Assembly (NCBI RefSeq): GCF_000336815.1
Contig: NZ_AOLG01000047.1
Span: 178,136 to 242,135, forward strand
Length of the DNA stretch: 64,000 nucleotides
Direction of reading: 5' to 3'
Source of the DNA: Haloferax prahovense DSM 18310
GTDB lineage: Archaea > Halobacteriota > Halobacteria > Halobacteriales > Haloferacaceae
The translations under genes were made by a program, and so were the position numbers. The notes beneath the pieces were generated by a model. The model was not told the origin of the DNA. It did not search any database and worked only from the letters and a program-made list of their open reading frames with translations. This document shows positions 9,015 through 18,683 of this stretch, in pieces (the stretch's first letter is position 1; every line of letters begins with the position of its first letter).

Positions 9015-9121
9015 GTACCGACCGACTCGGGTCGCGGGCAAAAACGACGCGGTTCGAACGGGGGCGGGTGCGATCGGCTGGAACGGCCGGCCGACTGCTC
9101 GGCCGACCAACCGAGCCGCCG

Positions 9122-9646
9122 TCACGCGAACCCGGTGAAAAGCGCCGGCGCGAGGACCAGCAACGTCGCGCCGAAGACGAGCGAAGAGCGGAGCCACTGC
9201 CCGCGCACCGCCGTCGCGCGCTCCTCGTAGATTCGCCGGCCGGCGCGCGGGAGGACGAAGCGGGCGAACGCGACGTAGATGAACGCCACGACGACCGCGG
9301 TCGCGACGAGATGCGACGGGAGGTCGACGCCGGCGACCCCGAGGTCCGGCGCGACGGCGTCGGTCGCGAGGTAGACGAACGCGTAGAGGACGCCGGCGAG
9401 CGCGCCGGCGGCGTGGTGGACGACGTTGGCGTCGCCGAAGCTCACCTCGTCGGGCGTCGTCCGTCGGACGACCGCCGCGGCGACGTAGGCGGGGGTAAAG
9501 CCCTCGTCCTGTCGCCACATCGGGATGGCCATCACGACCGCGGCCGCGACCCCGACGACCGCGCCGAGGAGCAGTCGCCCGGCGACCGCACCGAGGCTCG
9601 ACGCGGCGTCGAGGACGGCGACGGCGACCGGGAGCTGGTCTAACAT
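9122..9646 (-). CDS. Four-helix membrane protein of unknown function
   Basis: 174 aa with about four hydrophobic segments (around 20-42, 80-97, 108-130 and 150-172). The loop MWRQDEGFTPAYVAAAVVR and a central HH pair (NVVHHAAG) are the most distinctive parts. I do not recognise the family. The ATG at 9646 is the only start giving the full first helix. It lies between the nucleoside phosphorylase and the PfkB kinase on the same strand but with gaps of about 75-110 bp, so it may be its own unit. Confidence 0.7.
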   Translation of the reverse strand: MLDQLPVAVAVLDAASSLGAVAGRLLLGAVVGVAAAVVMAIPMWRQDEGFTPAYVAAAVVRRTTPDEVSFGDANVVHHAAGALAGVLYAFVYLATDAVAPDLGVAGVDLPSHLVATAVVVAFIYVAFARFVLPRAGRRIYEERATAVRGQWLRSSLVFGATLLVLAPALFTGFA

Positions 9647-9724
9647 CGTCCCGACGAATGACTGGTGGGGATAAAATTTGTCGGGTCGGAACCGAACGGT
9701 GTCGAACCGAGGCGTGCGGTCGGT

Positions 9725-10642
9725 TCAGCCCTCGACGAGGTCGTCCAGCCGCCGCCAACTGAGTTGCGTCCGCGCGCCCGGCTCGGCCGCGGTGAGCGCG
9801 CCGCAGGCGTTGGCGACCGCCAGCGCCCGCTCGTAGGCGGCCCCGTCGAGGCGGGCGGCGATGAAGCCCGAGGCGAAGGCGTCGCCCGCGCCGGTCGTGT
9901 CCACCGCGTCGACGGGGTAACCGGGGTGAACGTGTCGGTCGTCGCCGTCTCTGACCTCCGCGCCGCGCGGACCGTGTTTGAGGACGAGCGTCGTCCGCGC
10001 GAGCGCCTCGGCGACCTCGGACGGGGGCTCCGAGCCGGCGCTTCGGCCGCGCTCGACCGCCGCCTCGCCGAGCGCGGTTGCGGCCTCTCGGTCGTTGAGA
10101 AAGACGTAGTCAACCTCGCGGAGGGCGTCGGCGTAGCCCCGGTCGCCGACGCGCCGACCGGGGTCGAAGCTGACCGTCGTATCCACCTCGTGTGCCCGTC
10201 TGGCGAGCGTCGCGGCCGTGTCGGGCGACTGGCTCGTCAGGTGGAGGTGGTCGGCCACCGCGAGCGGGTCGGTCGGGAGGTCGGTCGCCTCGAACGCCTC
10301 GTTGACGCCGGGCGAACCGAGGACGAACACCTCGCCAGCGGCGTCGACGACGATGTATTTGACCGTGGTCGGGCCGCGGTCGACGCTGACGACGTGGCGG
10401 CAGTCGACGCCCTTCGAAGCGAGTTCGGCGACGGCGGCGTGGCCGTGTTCGTCGTCGCCGACGCTCCCGAGGAGCGCGGCGGGCACGTCGAGACCGACGA
10501 GGCCGCTGGCGACGTTGGCGGCGCTCCCGCCGCCCGCGCCGACCCGCGACTCGACGGTCGCCTCGCCGTCGGGCTCCGGCAGCGCGTCCACGCGGAGGGT
10601 GACGTCCCAGTTCACGTGGCCGGCGCAGATGACACGGGACAT
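9725..10642 (-). CDS. PfkB-family carbohydrate/nucleoside kinase
   Basis: 305 aa, ribokinase fold. The N-terminal signature GAGGGSAANVASGL and the C-terminal signature DTTGAGDAFASGF (catalytic base Asp in the GAGD motif) are both intact. It should phosphorylate a sugar, sugar phosphate or nucleoside with ATP. With a nucleoside phosphorylase and DeoC nearby, a ribose-1-phosphate kinase role, as described for halophilic archaea in the non-carboxylating pentose bisphosphate pathway, is attractive but unproven. Ribokinase or nucleoside kinase are alternatives. Confidence 0.85.
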   Translation of the reverse strand: MSRVICAGHVNWDVTLRVDALPEPDGEATVESRVGAGGGSAANVASGLVGLDVPAALLGSVGDDEHGHAAVAELASKGVDCRHVVSVDRGPTTVKYIVVDAAGEVFVLGSPGVNEAFEATDLPTDPLAVADHLHLTSQSPDTAATLARRAHEVDTTVSFDPGRRVGDRGYADALREVDYVFLNDREAATALGEAAVERGRSAGSEPPSEVAEALARTTLVLKHGPRGAEVRDGDDRHVHPGYPVDAVDTTGAGDAFASGFIAARLDGAAYERALAVANACGALTAAEPGARTQLSWRRLDDLVEG

Positions 10643-10753
10643 GCGTCCGCGTAGGTCGGTTCGCCGGTGGGATAACTCTCCCGGGTCGGGCGACTACGGA
10701 GCGCGGAGAAACAAAGCGTGGACGCGGGGCGCGGTCGCGACCCGGCCCGAACC

Positions 10754-11563
10754 TCAGCCGGCGATGGCGAACAGCAGGAGGTTGTGGACGCCGGGGCCGA
10801 GGCCGACGGCGGCGACGAGACCCAAGAGGAGCGACCCCTCGGTCGGGTCCTCGCGGACGTAGTCGGCGAGCAGGGCGACCACGAAACCGGCCACGACGAG
10901 TTTCACGAGGACGAACAGCCAGCCGACGCCGATGACCTCGGCGGTCGGGAGCGCAGCGGCGGCTTCGAGGATGATGCGCGACAGCGGCGTCCGCTCGCCG
11001 AATCCGAGCACGTCGATGCCGACGGCGGTCGACAGCGCGTCGAGGGCGTGCCCGAAGATGGCGAGCAGGCCGAGCGACCCCGCGGCGGCCGCCTCGGGTG
11101 CGACCCGGGTCACGACTCGCCACGTCAGCGGAGTGACCGCGAGCGCGGCGACGAGGGCGACGCCGGGCCAGACGATGGAGAGCGTGCCGGCGGCCAGACC
11201 GATGAACAGCGCGAAGCCCGAGAGTCCGGCGGCGACGAGCAGTCCGGGAACCGCGAGCGCCGTCGGGGAGGCGAGGTCGGCCGCGTCGAGCGCGAGCCAC
11301 GTCGCGCCGGCGGCGACGGCCACGGAGAGGTAGACCGCGGGCGTGCCGGCGAGCGGTTCGACCGCGGGCGGGAGCGCGTCGATGACGTAGAGGACGTGCA
11401 GCGCCGACCCCGACACCATCCACGGGACGAGTGCGGCGACGTGGGCGGGCGTGACCGTCGGGCGCGTGCGGCTCAGTCCGACGCCGACGCCGACGAGTCC
11501 CGCGACGAGGACGACGAGGTAGGGAAGCGGCGGGAGCGCGAACCCCTCGGGAAGGATGGCCAT
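10754..11563 (-). CDS. DUF63-family polytopic membrane protein
   Basis: 269 aa with about seven or eight hydrophobic helices. The stretch [20 protein letters not shown] is typical of the archaeal DUF63 family, whose function is unknown. The ATG at 11563 begins [16 protein letters not shown]; a longer open frame up to 12034 would overlap divergent deoC and is rejected. Shares a short intergenic region with deoC (67 bp), so their promoters overlap. Confidence 0.8.
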   Translation of the reverse strand: MAILPEGFALPPLPYLVVLVAGLVGVGVGLSRTRPTVTPAHVAALVPWMVSGSALHVLYVIDALPPAVEPLAGTPAVYLSVAVAAGATWLALDAADLASPTALAVPGLLVAAGLSGFALFIGLAAGTLSIVWPGVALVAALAVTPLTWRVVTRVAPEAAAAGSLGLLAIFGHALDALSTAVGIDVLGFGERTPLSRIILEAAAALPTAEVIGVGWLFVLVKLVVAGFVVALLADYVREDPTEGSLLLGLVAAVGLGPGVHNLLLFAIAG

Positions 11564-11629
11564 GCAGGAGGCGCGGCGGGGCGGCGTGAAAGCCTTACGT
11601 TCTTTAGCCTCGGGTCGCCTCGACAGGGT

Positions 11630-12268
11630 ATGAACCGAGCCGACCTCGCCGCCCGCATCGACCACACGGTCCTCGGACCCGAGACGACGATGGCCGACGT
11701 GGAGGCCGTCCTCGACGACGCCGACGAGTGGGGGATGAACGCCTGCATCCCGCCGTGCTACGTCGGCGAGGCGAGCGAGTACGCTCCGGACGTGTTGCTG
11801 GCGACGGTCGTCGGCTTCCCCCACGGGCAGAACACGACCACGGCCAAGCGCGAGGAGGCCGTCGACGCGTGGCAGGCCGGCGCGGACGAACTGGACATGG
11901 TCATCAACGTCGGCCGGCTCAAAGCCGGCGAGGACGAACTCGTGACCGAGGACATCTCCGAGGTCGTCGCGGCCGTCCCGATCCCGGTGAAGGTCATCAT
12001 CGAGACGTCGCTCCTCACCGAGGAGGAGAAACACCGCGCCTGCGAGGCCGCCGTCGAGGCCGACGCCGCCTTCGTCAAGACCGCCACCGGCTTCGCCGAC
12101 GGCGGTGCAACGGTCGAAGACGTGGCGCTCATGGCGGAGTACCTGCCCGTCAAGGCCTCCGGCGGGGTCGGCTCCTACGACGAGGCGGTCGCCATGTTCG
12201 AAGCCGGCGCGGAGCGCATCGGCGCGTCGTCGGGCGTCGACATCGTCGCCGGCGCGCCCGAGGAATAG
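11630..12268 (+). CDS. deoC: Deoxyribose-phosphate aldolase
   Basis: 212 aa TIM barrel. It splits 2-deoxyribose-5-phosphate to acetaldehyde and glyceraldehyde-3-phosphate, the last step of deoxynucleoside catabolism. Schiff-base lysine region FVKTATGF and the second conserved lysine in [13 protein letters not shown] are present, as is [10 protein letters not shown]. Length is normal for the short class of the family. A T-rich box (TTCTTTAG near 11600) lies about 28 bp before the ATG, suggesting a leaderless transcript. Confidence 0.95.
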   Translation: MNRADLAARIDHTVLGPETTMADVEAVLDDADEWGMNACIPPCYVGEASEYAPDVLLATVVGFPHGQNTTTAKREEAVDAWQAGADELDMVINVGRLKAGEDELVTEDISEVVAAVPIPVKVIIETSLLTEEEKHRACEAAVEADAAFVKTATGFADGGATVEDVALMAEYLPVKASGGVGSYDEAVAMFEAGAERIGASSGVDIVAGAPEE

Positions 12269-12345
12269 GTCGGTCGTCGGCCGATTGGCATCGCGCGGTC
12301 GCCGGTGCCCAACATTGATTACTCGACTCCCGAGAACCCAGTACC

Positions 12346-13320
12346 ATGCTCCGAGGCGGGCCGGTCGTTCAAATCGGCGTCATTTTCGTGTCAGTACTGG
12401 GGCTTTGGGTCGGCGCGCGGCTGTTGGTCGACGCCGCCGTCCGGTCGGCTCGGAGGTTCGGGCTCTCGGAACTTACCATCGGACTGACAATCGTCGCGAT
12501 AGGGACCTCGACGCCGGAGCTCTCGGTCGCGGTCGACGCCGCGTACAAGGGTTTGGGCGACATCGCGGTCGCGAACGTCCTCGGTTCGAACATCTACAAC
12601 CTGGCGTTCGTGTTGGGCGTCATCTCTCTGCTCCGGGTGATTCCGGTCGCGGAGTCGCTCGTCTATCGGGACGGCCTCGCACTGCTGGCGAGCACGCTCC
12701 TCGGCGGACTGGTCCTGTTCGACCTCCGGGTCACGAGGCTCGAAGGCGTCCTCTTAGTCGGGGCGTTCGTCGCCTACACGGCGTACCTGCTCCGGGGGTC
12801 CCAGTCAGACGGGGACGGCGCGACCGACCAGTCGCTCGGCGACGGCGGCGTGACCCGCCCGATAACCGAACGAATCGACTTCCCCGGACGAGACGCCGTG
12901 TTCCTCCTGGGCGGGTTGGGTCTGGTGTTGGTGAGCGGCGACTACATGGTGCTCGCCGCGTCGGGGTTGGCCCGTGGTGCCGGCGTCTCCGAGTGGGTCA
13001 TCGGCGGGACAATCGTCGCGGCGGGGACGTCGACGCCGGAGTTCGCCGTCTCGCTGGTCGCGCTCCGACAGCGGAGTTTCGGGGTCTCGGTGGGCAACGT
13101 CGTCGGCAGCAACATCCTCAACATCACGGGCATCGTCGGCGTCGCGGCGGTCGCTAGCCCGCTCGCGGTGAGCGGGTCGGCGCTCGGAACGTTCGCGTGG
13201 CTCGTCGCGGTCACGCTCCTGATAGTCGCCGCGCTCTGGACGGGGCGGGTCCTGTCCCGCTTGGAGGGCGCTTTCTTCGCGACCTCCGAAGTCACCCGGT
13301 GGATACTGGGGCTCATCTGA
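12346..13320 (+). CDS. Na+/Ca2+ exchanger family (CaCA) antiporter
   Basis: 324 aa with about ten membrane helices in two homologous halves. Each alpha-repeat is visible: AIGTSTPELSVAV...GSNIYNLAF and AAGTSTPEFAVSL...GSNILNITG, carrying the conserved acidic residue and Asn needed for ion binding. The family exchanges Ca2+ (or another cation) for Na+ or H+ across the cytoplasmic membrane. A short acidic loop (about 145-175) separates the halves. The ATG at 12346 follows directly on the deoC region, 77 bp downstream of its stop. Confidence 0.9.
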   Translation: MLRGGPVVQIGVIFVSVLGLWVGARLLVDAAVRSARRFGLSELTIGLTIVAIGTSTPELSVAVDAAYKGLGDIAVANVLGSNIYNLAFVLGVISLLRVIPVAESLVYRDGLALLASTLLGGLVLFDLRVTRLEGVLLVGAFVAYTAYLLRGSQSDGDGATDQSLGDGGVTRPITERIDFPGRDAVFLLGGLGLVLVSGDYMVLAASGLARGAGVSEWVIGGTIVAAGTSTPEFAVSLVALRQRSFGVSVGNVVGSNILNITGIVGVAAVASPLAVSGSALGTFAWLVAVTLLIVAALWTGRVLSRLEGAFFATSEVTRWILGLI

Positions 13321-13377
13321 GGGCCCCGGGAGTCCCCTGATGCGGTTCTTTCGGACGACCGCCCTCGCACTCTTCTG

Positions 13378-14598
13378 TTACTCGGCTCGCAACGCGACGA
13401 GCCGTCGCGGCCCGTCGTCGCCGCCGGATTCGAGTACGAACAGCGCGTCGCCCGCCGGCGTCGGGCCGGTCAGCGCGCCGCCCGCGAGTTCGTACCGCCA
13501 GCGCTCGGCCCCGATTCGGGTGTCGTCGAGGCCGACGCCGCCCCCAGCATCGTAGGCGACGACGCGGCCGTCGTCGCTCGTGTCCGAGACGAATATCGTG
13601 TCGCCGGCACCGGCGGGCGGGGCGAAGAAGTCGTCGCCGGCCTGCCACGCGGGCGACCCCTCGCGCCTGTCGAAGGCGTCGAGGCCGGTCCCGTCGGTCG
13701 AAAAGACGCGTCGAGGGCCGACGACGAGCGAACCGTGCGGGGAGGGGTGTTCGCGGTGCCAGTCCACCGCACCGGCGCGGAGGCCGCCTCTGAGCCGGGC
13801 GACGCCCGCGCCGAAGAAGCCGGCGAACACGTCGTTCGACTGGGCGACTGCGAGCGACTGCACGCCGCCGGGGAGTTTGGTTCGCCACTGCCCGGTCGCG
13901 CCGCGCTCGACGCCCTCGTCTTGGAATGTGAACACTTCGCCGCCCTCCGTGCCGGCGACGACGGTGTCGTACCGGGCCGCGAGGGACCGGACCGCGCCGA
14001 ACACCTCCTCGCGCCACTCGACGGTCCCGTCGCTGGCGCGGACGCGGTAGAGGTTCCCCGCGGTGTCAGAGACGTAGAGGCGGTCGCGGTCCGGTTCGGG
14101 TCTGACGACGGGTGCCCAGACGCTCGACTCGGTCGGCGCGTGCCACGCTTCTTCGCCGTCGTGGGTGTACGCGAGCACGCCGGTTTTGGTCCCGACGTGG
14201 CCGATGTAGACGCGCTCCGAATCGACCGTCACCGACGAGCGGAAGCCGCTCTGGGGGTCGCTTTCGACCGACCACAGTTCGGTGCCGTCGGCGACCGAAA
14301 ACGCTCGGAGGCGCTCGCTGGTCGCGAGGTAGACCGTCTCGCCGAACACGACCGGGCGCGCCAGTTCGATACCGTTGACCTCGACGCCCCACGACTCGCT
14401 CGGCTTCGAGGCCGGTCCGGTCGAACGGGGGTTGTAGCCAGTCCCCTCGGGCGAGAAGTACGGGTGCGGCCAGTCGGCGCGGCCGTCGCCGGTGGAGCCC
14501 TCGTCGCCGCCGACACAGCCCGCGAGACCGGCGGCCGCGCCGATTCCGAGGGCTCCGAGGAACGTTCGTCTGGATAGGTCCGCGTCGGGTTCCGTCAC
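13378..14598 (-). CDS. PQQ-like beta-propeller lipoprotein
   Basis: 406 aa. The start is GTG at 14598, overlapping the upstream stop as GTGA. Tat-type lipoprotein signal: LSRRTFLGALG then AGLAGC lipobox (Cys about residue 28). The body has repeated WD/PQQ-type blades (for example ELWSVESDPQSGFRSSVTVD and TVEWREEVFGAVRSLAARYD), giving a seven- or eight-bladed propeller on the outer face of the membrane. Substrate and partner are unknown. It follows a homologous propeller gene, so the two probably arose by duplication and work together. Confidence 0.85.
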   Translation of the reverse strand: MTEPDADLSRRTFLGALGIGAAAGLAGCVGGDEGSTGDGRADWPHPYFSPEGTGYNPRSTGPASKPSESWGVEVNGIELARPVVFGETVYLATSERLRAFSVADGTELWSVESDPQSGFRSSVTVDSERVYIGHVGTKTGVLAYTHDGEEAWHAPTESSVWAPVVRPEPDRDRLYVSDTAGNLYRVRASDGTVEWREEVFGAVRSLAARYDTVVAGTEGGEVFTFQDEGVERGATGQWRTKLPGGVQSLAVAQSNDVFAGFFGAGVARLRGGLRAGAVDWHREHPSPHGSLVVGPRRVFSTDGTGLDAFDRREGSPAWQAGDDFFAPPAGAGDTIFVSDTSDDGRVVAYDAGGGVGLDDTRIGAERWRYELAGGALTGPTPAGDALFVLESGGDDGPRRLVALRAE

Positions 14599-15950
14599 GA
14601 CTCCGAACCTCCAGCGTCCGCGGCTGTCCTCGCGGTCGCGTTCGTCCCCGCAGCAGCGGTCGTTCCCGCGGTCGACGCGTCGGGGTCGGCGTCGCCGACG
14701 ACGGTCAGGCTGAACAGGCCGTCGTCGCGGACGAGCGGGCAGAACACGCGCCGGTTGGTCGCGGCCAGCGAGTGGCCGACGTTGCGGCCGAGCGAAATCG
14801 ACCAGCGCTCGCGGTCGCCGAAGAGGCCGCGGTCGCCGGTTCGATTCAGGGCGACGAGTTCGCCCTGCCCGGTGCCGACGTAGACCGTGTCGCCGACGAT
14901 GCTCGCGGCGGAGACGGTCTCTCGCGGGTCGTACTTCCACCGCTCTTCGCCGGTCGCGCTGTCGAGCGCCCGGAGCGACCCGCGGGCGGCGTAGAGGCGC
15001 TCGCCGTCGAACGCGAGTCGCTTGTGGACGCCGCGGTCGTCCTCCCAGACCACGTCGCCGTTTCGCCGTTCGAGCGCGGCGATTCGGTCCCAGCCCGCGA
15101 TGTACACCCGCTCGTCGCCGACGACCGGCGCGACGGGCTCGACCGTTTCGGTCGAGACCTGCCAGAAGGGGCTGCCGCCCGTGCCGAGGCAGTAGAGTCG
15201 CTGTCCCTCGGTGACCACGAAGAGCGAATGGAGGTTGACCGCGAGGGGACGCCGAACCGCGCCGAACAGCGACCGCGTCCAGTTGACTTCTCCGGAGTCG
15301 ATGTCGACCGCGCAGACGCGCTCGTCGTCGAGGCCGAGAAACAGCGTCTCGCGGTCGTTGGAGAACGCCGGCGGCGTCTGCGGACGGCCCGGGAGTTCGA
15401 TAGTTCGGAACAGCCGACCCGAACGGGCGTGGTAGAGCGCGAGCCGGTTCGGCCCGTGGACCGTCGTGCCGAGCGAGTAGACGACGCCGTCGAGGACGAC
15501 GGGAGCGGTCCAACGCTCGCCCTGTGCGGCCCACAACTCCTCGCCGGCGGCCGGGGCGATTACTCGCATCGGGTCGCCGGGCGTGTAGCCCACTCCGTCG
15601 GCGACGACGGGCTCGGTGGAGTCCATCCCGAAATCGGGTTCGTATTCGATGGTCGGCTCGGAGATGGGAGTCCCCTCGCGGAGGTACGCGGTGTTGGCGT
15701 CGTCGTGGGCGTAGGTCCGCCAGCCGCTTTCGAAGCGGACGCCCTCGGCGGAGTCGTCGTCGGTCTGTTCGTCGCCGCCGAGGCAACCGGCGAGGCCGAC
15801 GGCCGCACCCGACCCGAGTAGTCGAAGTACGTCGCGGCGGCGTGGAGAACCGACGGAAGACGGACTGTGAGCGGCGGACGAAGCGTCGCTGTCGGTCGAG
15901 CCCGAGTCGTGGGCGGAGGGCGAACCGGGCGGTGTCCTGCGGGAACGCAT
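14595..15950 (-). CDS. PQQ-like beta-propeller lipoprotein
   Basis: 451 aa. A Ser-rich N-terminus of about 35 residues precedes the Tat lipoprotein signal SPRRRDVLRLLG...GLAGCLGG. Propeller repeats follow (EELWAAQGERWTAPVVLDG, SGEVNWTRSLFGAVRRPLAV, NGDVVWEDDRGVHKRLAFDG). First gene of a two-gene operon overlapping the next by four bases. The tail after the propeller is Ala/Thr-rich. The ATG at 15950 leaves an unusually long region before the Tat motif; a later start is possible but no good one is seen. Possible TATA element at 15977-15988. Confidence 0.83.
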   Translation of the reverse strand: MRSRRTPPGSPSAHDSGSTDSDASSAAHSPSSVGSPRRRDVLRLLGSGAAVGLAGCLGGDEQTDDDSAEGVRFESGWRTYAHDDANTAYLREGTPISEPTIEYEPDFGMDSTEPVVADGVGYTPGDPMRVIAPAAGEELWAAQGERWTAPVVLDGVVYSLGTTVHGPNRLALYHARSGRLFRTIELPGRPQTPPAFSNDRETLFLGLDDERVCAVDIDSGEVNWTRSLFGAVRRPLAVNLHSLFVVTEGQRLYCLGTGGSPFWQVSTETVEPVAPVVGDERVYIAGWDRIAALERRNGDVVWEDDRGVHKRLAFDGERLYAARGSLRALDSATGEERWKYDPRETVSAASIVGDTVYVGTGQGELVALNRTGDRGLFGDRERWSISLGRNVGHSLAATNRRVFCPLVRDDGLFSLTVVGDADPDASTAGTTAAAGTNATARTAADAGGSES

Positions 15951-16107
15951 CTACCACAACTGCACAACACCGTGACAAGTAACTTTTCGCCGGGAGCGGT
16001 GGCGAGGGCGCGAAAGTGAGAGGGGGTGAAAGGAAGTGAAAGGGAGCGTGAGGGCGCGGGAGGAAGGCGAAACGCGGACGAAAAGCAGGAACCGGGGCCG
16101 AGTCGGC

Positions 16108-16509
16108 TCAGGCCGCGGGTCTGGTGCGGCGGGCAGCCGAGCGGTCGTGGAGCATGCTGCCGACCGCACCGCCGATAGCGCCGGGGATGCCCGCGAGGGC
16201 GATGACGACGACGGCCGCGGCGAACACGGTCAGGCCGAAGAACGCGCCCGCGAACAGGACGTTCATAATCACGAGGCCGATGGCGACGATAATCGCGCCC
16301 AGCGTCGTGCCGACGAGGCCGTTGAGCGCACCGTCGGCCATGCCGGTCGTGACGAGGTAGCCGGCGACGAGACCGCCGATGATACCCGTGAGGAGGTAGC
16401 CGACCGTGGGAAGCGTGACGTTCGTGAAGGGAACCGTGAGGCCTCCGAGGATGCCGACGACTACGGTCGCGATGAACCCGTAGGCGATGGCGCGCATGTT
16501 GAACTTCAT
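16108..16509 (-). CDS. Small four-helix membrane protein (DUF5518-like)
   Basis: 133 aa, almost entirely hydrophobic with four helices rich in Gly and small residues (IATVVVGILGGLTVPF, TGIIGGLVAGYLV, TTLGAIIVAIGLVIMNVLF, AAAVVVIALAGIPGAIGG). It resembles the haloarchaeal DUF5518 family of unknown function. The start ATG at 16509 is preceded on the minus strand by an AT-rich block (complement of about 16520-16555, containing ATATAATTC) that can serve as promoter. Confidence 0.72.
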   Translation of the reverse strand: MKFNMRAIAYGFIATVVVGILGGLTVPFTNVTLPTVGYLLTGIIGGLVAGYLVTTGMADGALNGLVGTTLGAIIVAIGLVIMNVLFAGAFFGLTVFAAAVVVIALAGIPGAIGGAVGSMLHDRSAARRTRPAA

Positions 16510-16772
16510 AGCGAATCTAAATACAACTCTTGAGGTAATGAATTATATTCGTCCTCGGGCGGATGATACGGCCGACACGAGACTCATCGGCGACGGAGCG
16601 TCCGGTCGGTGCGACGCTCCGCCCACCGTGTTCGTCGGCGTTCGTTGGCTTGTCGGCATCCGCGTCGAGCGGGCGAAGCACTCGGGAGACGATATCACGG
16701 GCCGTGGACGCCGGCGGTCTCGGGGGAGACCGCGGCGTTTTTGCCCGCTGACCCGGTACGTGGGATAACCGA

Positions 16773-18062
16773 ATGGCCCGATACCACATCGAGACATACG
16801 GCTGCACCTCGAATCGCGGCGAGAGCCGCGCCATCGAGAGCGCGCTCCGCGACGCCGGTCACTACCGCGTCGACGGGCCCGAGGAGGCCGATGTCGCCAT
16901 CATGAACACCTGTACGGTCGTGGAGAAGACGGAGCGGAACATGCTCCGTCGGGCCAAAGAGCTGGAGTCGGAGACGGCGGACCTCATCATCACCGGCTGC
17001 ATGGCGCTCGCGCAGGGCAACGACTTCCGTGAGGAGGGCATCGACGCCCAGATTCTCCACTGGGACGACGTGCCCACCGCCGTCACCAACGGCGAGTGTC
17101 CCACTCCCGGCCCCGGCGTCGAACCCGTCTTGGACGGCGTCGTCGGCATCCTGCCAATCGCCCGCGGCTGTATGTCGAACTGCTCGTACTGCATCACGAA
17201 GTTCGCCACCGGCCGGGTCGATTCCCCGTCGGTCGACGAGAACGTCGAGAAGGCGCGGGCGCTCGTCCACGCCGGCGCGAAGGAACTCCGCATCACGGGC
17301 CAGGACACCGGCGTCTACGGCTGGGACAAGGGCGACCGGAAGCTCCCCGAGCTACTGGACCGCATCTGCACCGAAATCGACGGCGAGTTCCGCGTCCGCG
17401 TCGGCATGGCCAACCCCGGCGGCGTCCACGGCATCCGCGAGGAACTCGCCGGCGTGTTCGCCGAACACGACAAGCTCTACAACTTCATCCACGCGCCGGT
17501 GCAGTCCGGCTCCGACGAGGTGCTCGAACACATGCGTCGCCAGCACCGCGTCGACAAGTTCAGAGAAATCGTCGAGACGTTCGACCGGGAGCTTGCGTAC
17601 TGGACGCTCTCGACCGACTTCATCGTCGGCTACCCGACCGAGACCGACGAGGACCACGAGCGGTCGATGGAGCTGCTCCGCGAGATTCGCCCCGAGAAGG
17701 TCAACGTCACGCGTTTTTCGAAGCGCCCCGGTACCGACGCCGCCGACCTGAAGGGCCTCGGCGGGACGCTCAAAAAGGAGCGCTCCAAGGAGATGTCCGA
17801 GGCGAAGATGGACATCGTCGCCGCCGCCTACGACGAGATGGTCGGCACGGAGCGCGAGGTGCTCGTCGTCGAGGAGGGCACCGGCGATTCCGTGAAGTGC
17901 CGCGACGAGGCCTACCGACAGATAATCGTCCAGAACGCGACCGAACACGGCCTCGAACCCGGCGACTTCGCCCGCGTGAAGGTGACCGCCCACCAGACCG
18001 TCTACGCCTTCGCCGAACCGGTCGAGGCACAGCCCGACCCGCGCGAGCCCACCGCTGCCTAA
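16773..18062 (+). CDS. tRNA N6-threonylcarbamoyladenosine methylthiotransferase (ms2t6A, e-MtaB type)
   Basis: 429 aa. Order: N-terminal UPF0004/MTTase domain (conserved Cys at YGCTSN, NTCTVV and TGCMA), radical SAM domain with GCMSNCSYC (CxxxCxxC), then a C-terminal TRAM domain (GDFARVKVTAHQTVYAFAEP). It adds a methylthio group to t6A at position 37 of ANN-decoding tRNAs. All six cluster cysteines are present, so it should be active. Monocistronic between unlike-strand neighbours. Confidence 0.92.
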   Translation: MARYHIETYGCTSNRGESRAIESALRDAGHYRVDGPEEADVAIMNTCTVVEKTERNMLRRAKELESETADLIITGCMALAQGNDFREEGIDAQILHWDDVPTAVTNGECPTPGPGVEPVLDGVVGILPIARGCMSNCSYCITKFATGRVDSPSVDENVEKARALVHAGAKELRITGQDTGVYGWDKGDRKLPELLDRICTEIDGEFRVRVGMANPGGVHGIREELAGVFAEHDKLYNFIHAPVQSGSDEVLEHMRRQHRVDKFREIVETFDRELAYWTLSTDFIVGYPTETDEDHERSMELLREIRPEKVNVTRFSKRPGTDAADLKGLGGTLKKERSKEMSEAKMDIVAAAYDEMVGTEREVLVVEEGTGDSVKCRDEAYRQIIVQNATEHGLEPGDFARVKVTAHQTVYAFAEPVEAQPDPREPTAA

Positions 18063-18105
18063 GCGGTCGATTCCCCGCCGATTCCCCGCCGACCGCACTC
18101 GTTTC

Positions 18106-18594
18106 TCAGCGCTCGTCGCGCCCCCGAACGCCGTCCTCGCCGACCCGGAGAAACATCCCTTTGGACGCCGGCGCGGTCGGTTCGAACCCCCAGCGCTCGT
18201 AGTAGCCGTCCACGTCGGCCAGGAGGTTCACGAACGCCGACGGCGGGGCCTCGCGGTCGAGGTAGTCCACGAGCGCGTCCATCACGCGGGTGCCGAGCCC
18301 GCGGCCCTGATGGTCGGGGTGAACCGCCACGTCGACGACCTGAAAGACGGTGCCGCCGTCGCCGACGAGCCGACCCATGCCGACGACGCGCTCGTCCGAG
18401 TCGTCGCCGCGGGCCACGTCAGCGTCGCTATCGCGGTCACCGCCGTCGAAGACGACGCGCACGCCGAACGTCGTGTTCGGAACGCCGCGCTCGGCGGCCG
18501 CGAGCGACCGGGGAGGCATTCCGGCGGCGTCGCGGAGGGCGACGTACGTTTCGGGGTCGGGAAACTCGGTGACGAGGCGGTAGTCGTCGGTCAC
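18106..18594 (-). CDS. GNAT-family N-acetyltransferase
   Basis: 162 aa. The acetyl-CoA pyrophosphate loop is clear (VAVHPDHQGRGLGTRVMDALVDYL), followed by the C-terminal YYERWGFEPT typical of GNATs. Substrate unknown. The start is GTG at 18594 (VTDDYRLVTEF); no ATG gives a full domain, and the upstream open frame would overlap the divergent Sec11 gene. An acidic insert (GDRDSDADVARGDDSDE) sits between beta strands. Only about 90 bp separates it from divergent sec11. Confidence 0.85.
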   Translation of the reverse strand: MTDDYRLVTEFPDPETYVALRDAAGMPPRSLAAAERGVPNTTFGVRVVFDGGDRDSDADVARGDDSDERVVGMGRLVGDGGTVFQVVDVAVHPDHQGRGLGTRVMDALVDYLDREAPPSAFVNLLADVDGYYERWGFEPTAPASKGMFLRVGEDGVRGRDER

Positions 18595-18683
18595 GATTCG
18601 ACCGTCGCGCCGCCCGGTCCTAACGGTTTCTCTCCGCCGAACCCAGCAACAGATTGATAGCGACCCGCGGGGTGACAGCACCC

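Noticed and set aside
13378-15978. Single 866-aa gene covering both propellers
   Set aside because: Only its C-terminal half is real. The first half is the wrong frame of the upstream propeller gene; the true gene begins with GTG 14598.
18654-18683. TTG start extending Sec11 by ten residues
   Set aside because: No homology expected there and two GTG codons closer to the membrane anchor; kept only as an alternative.
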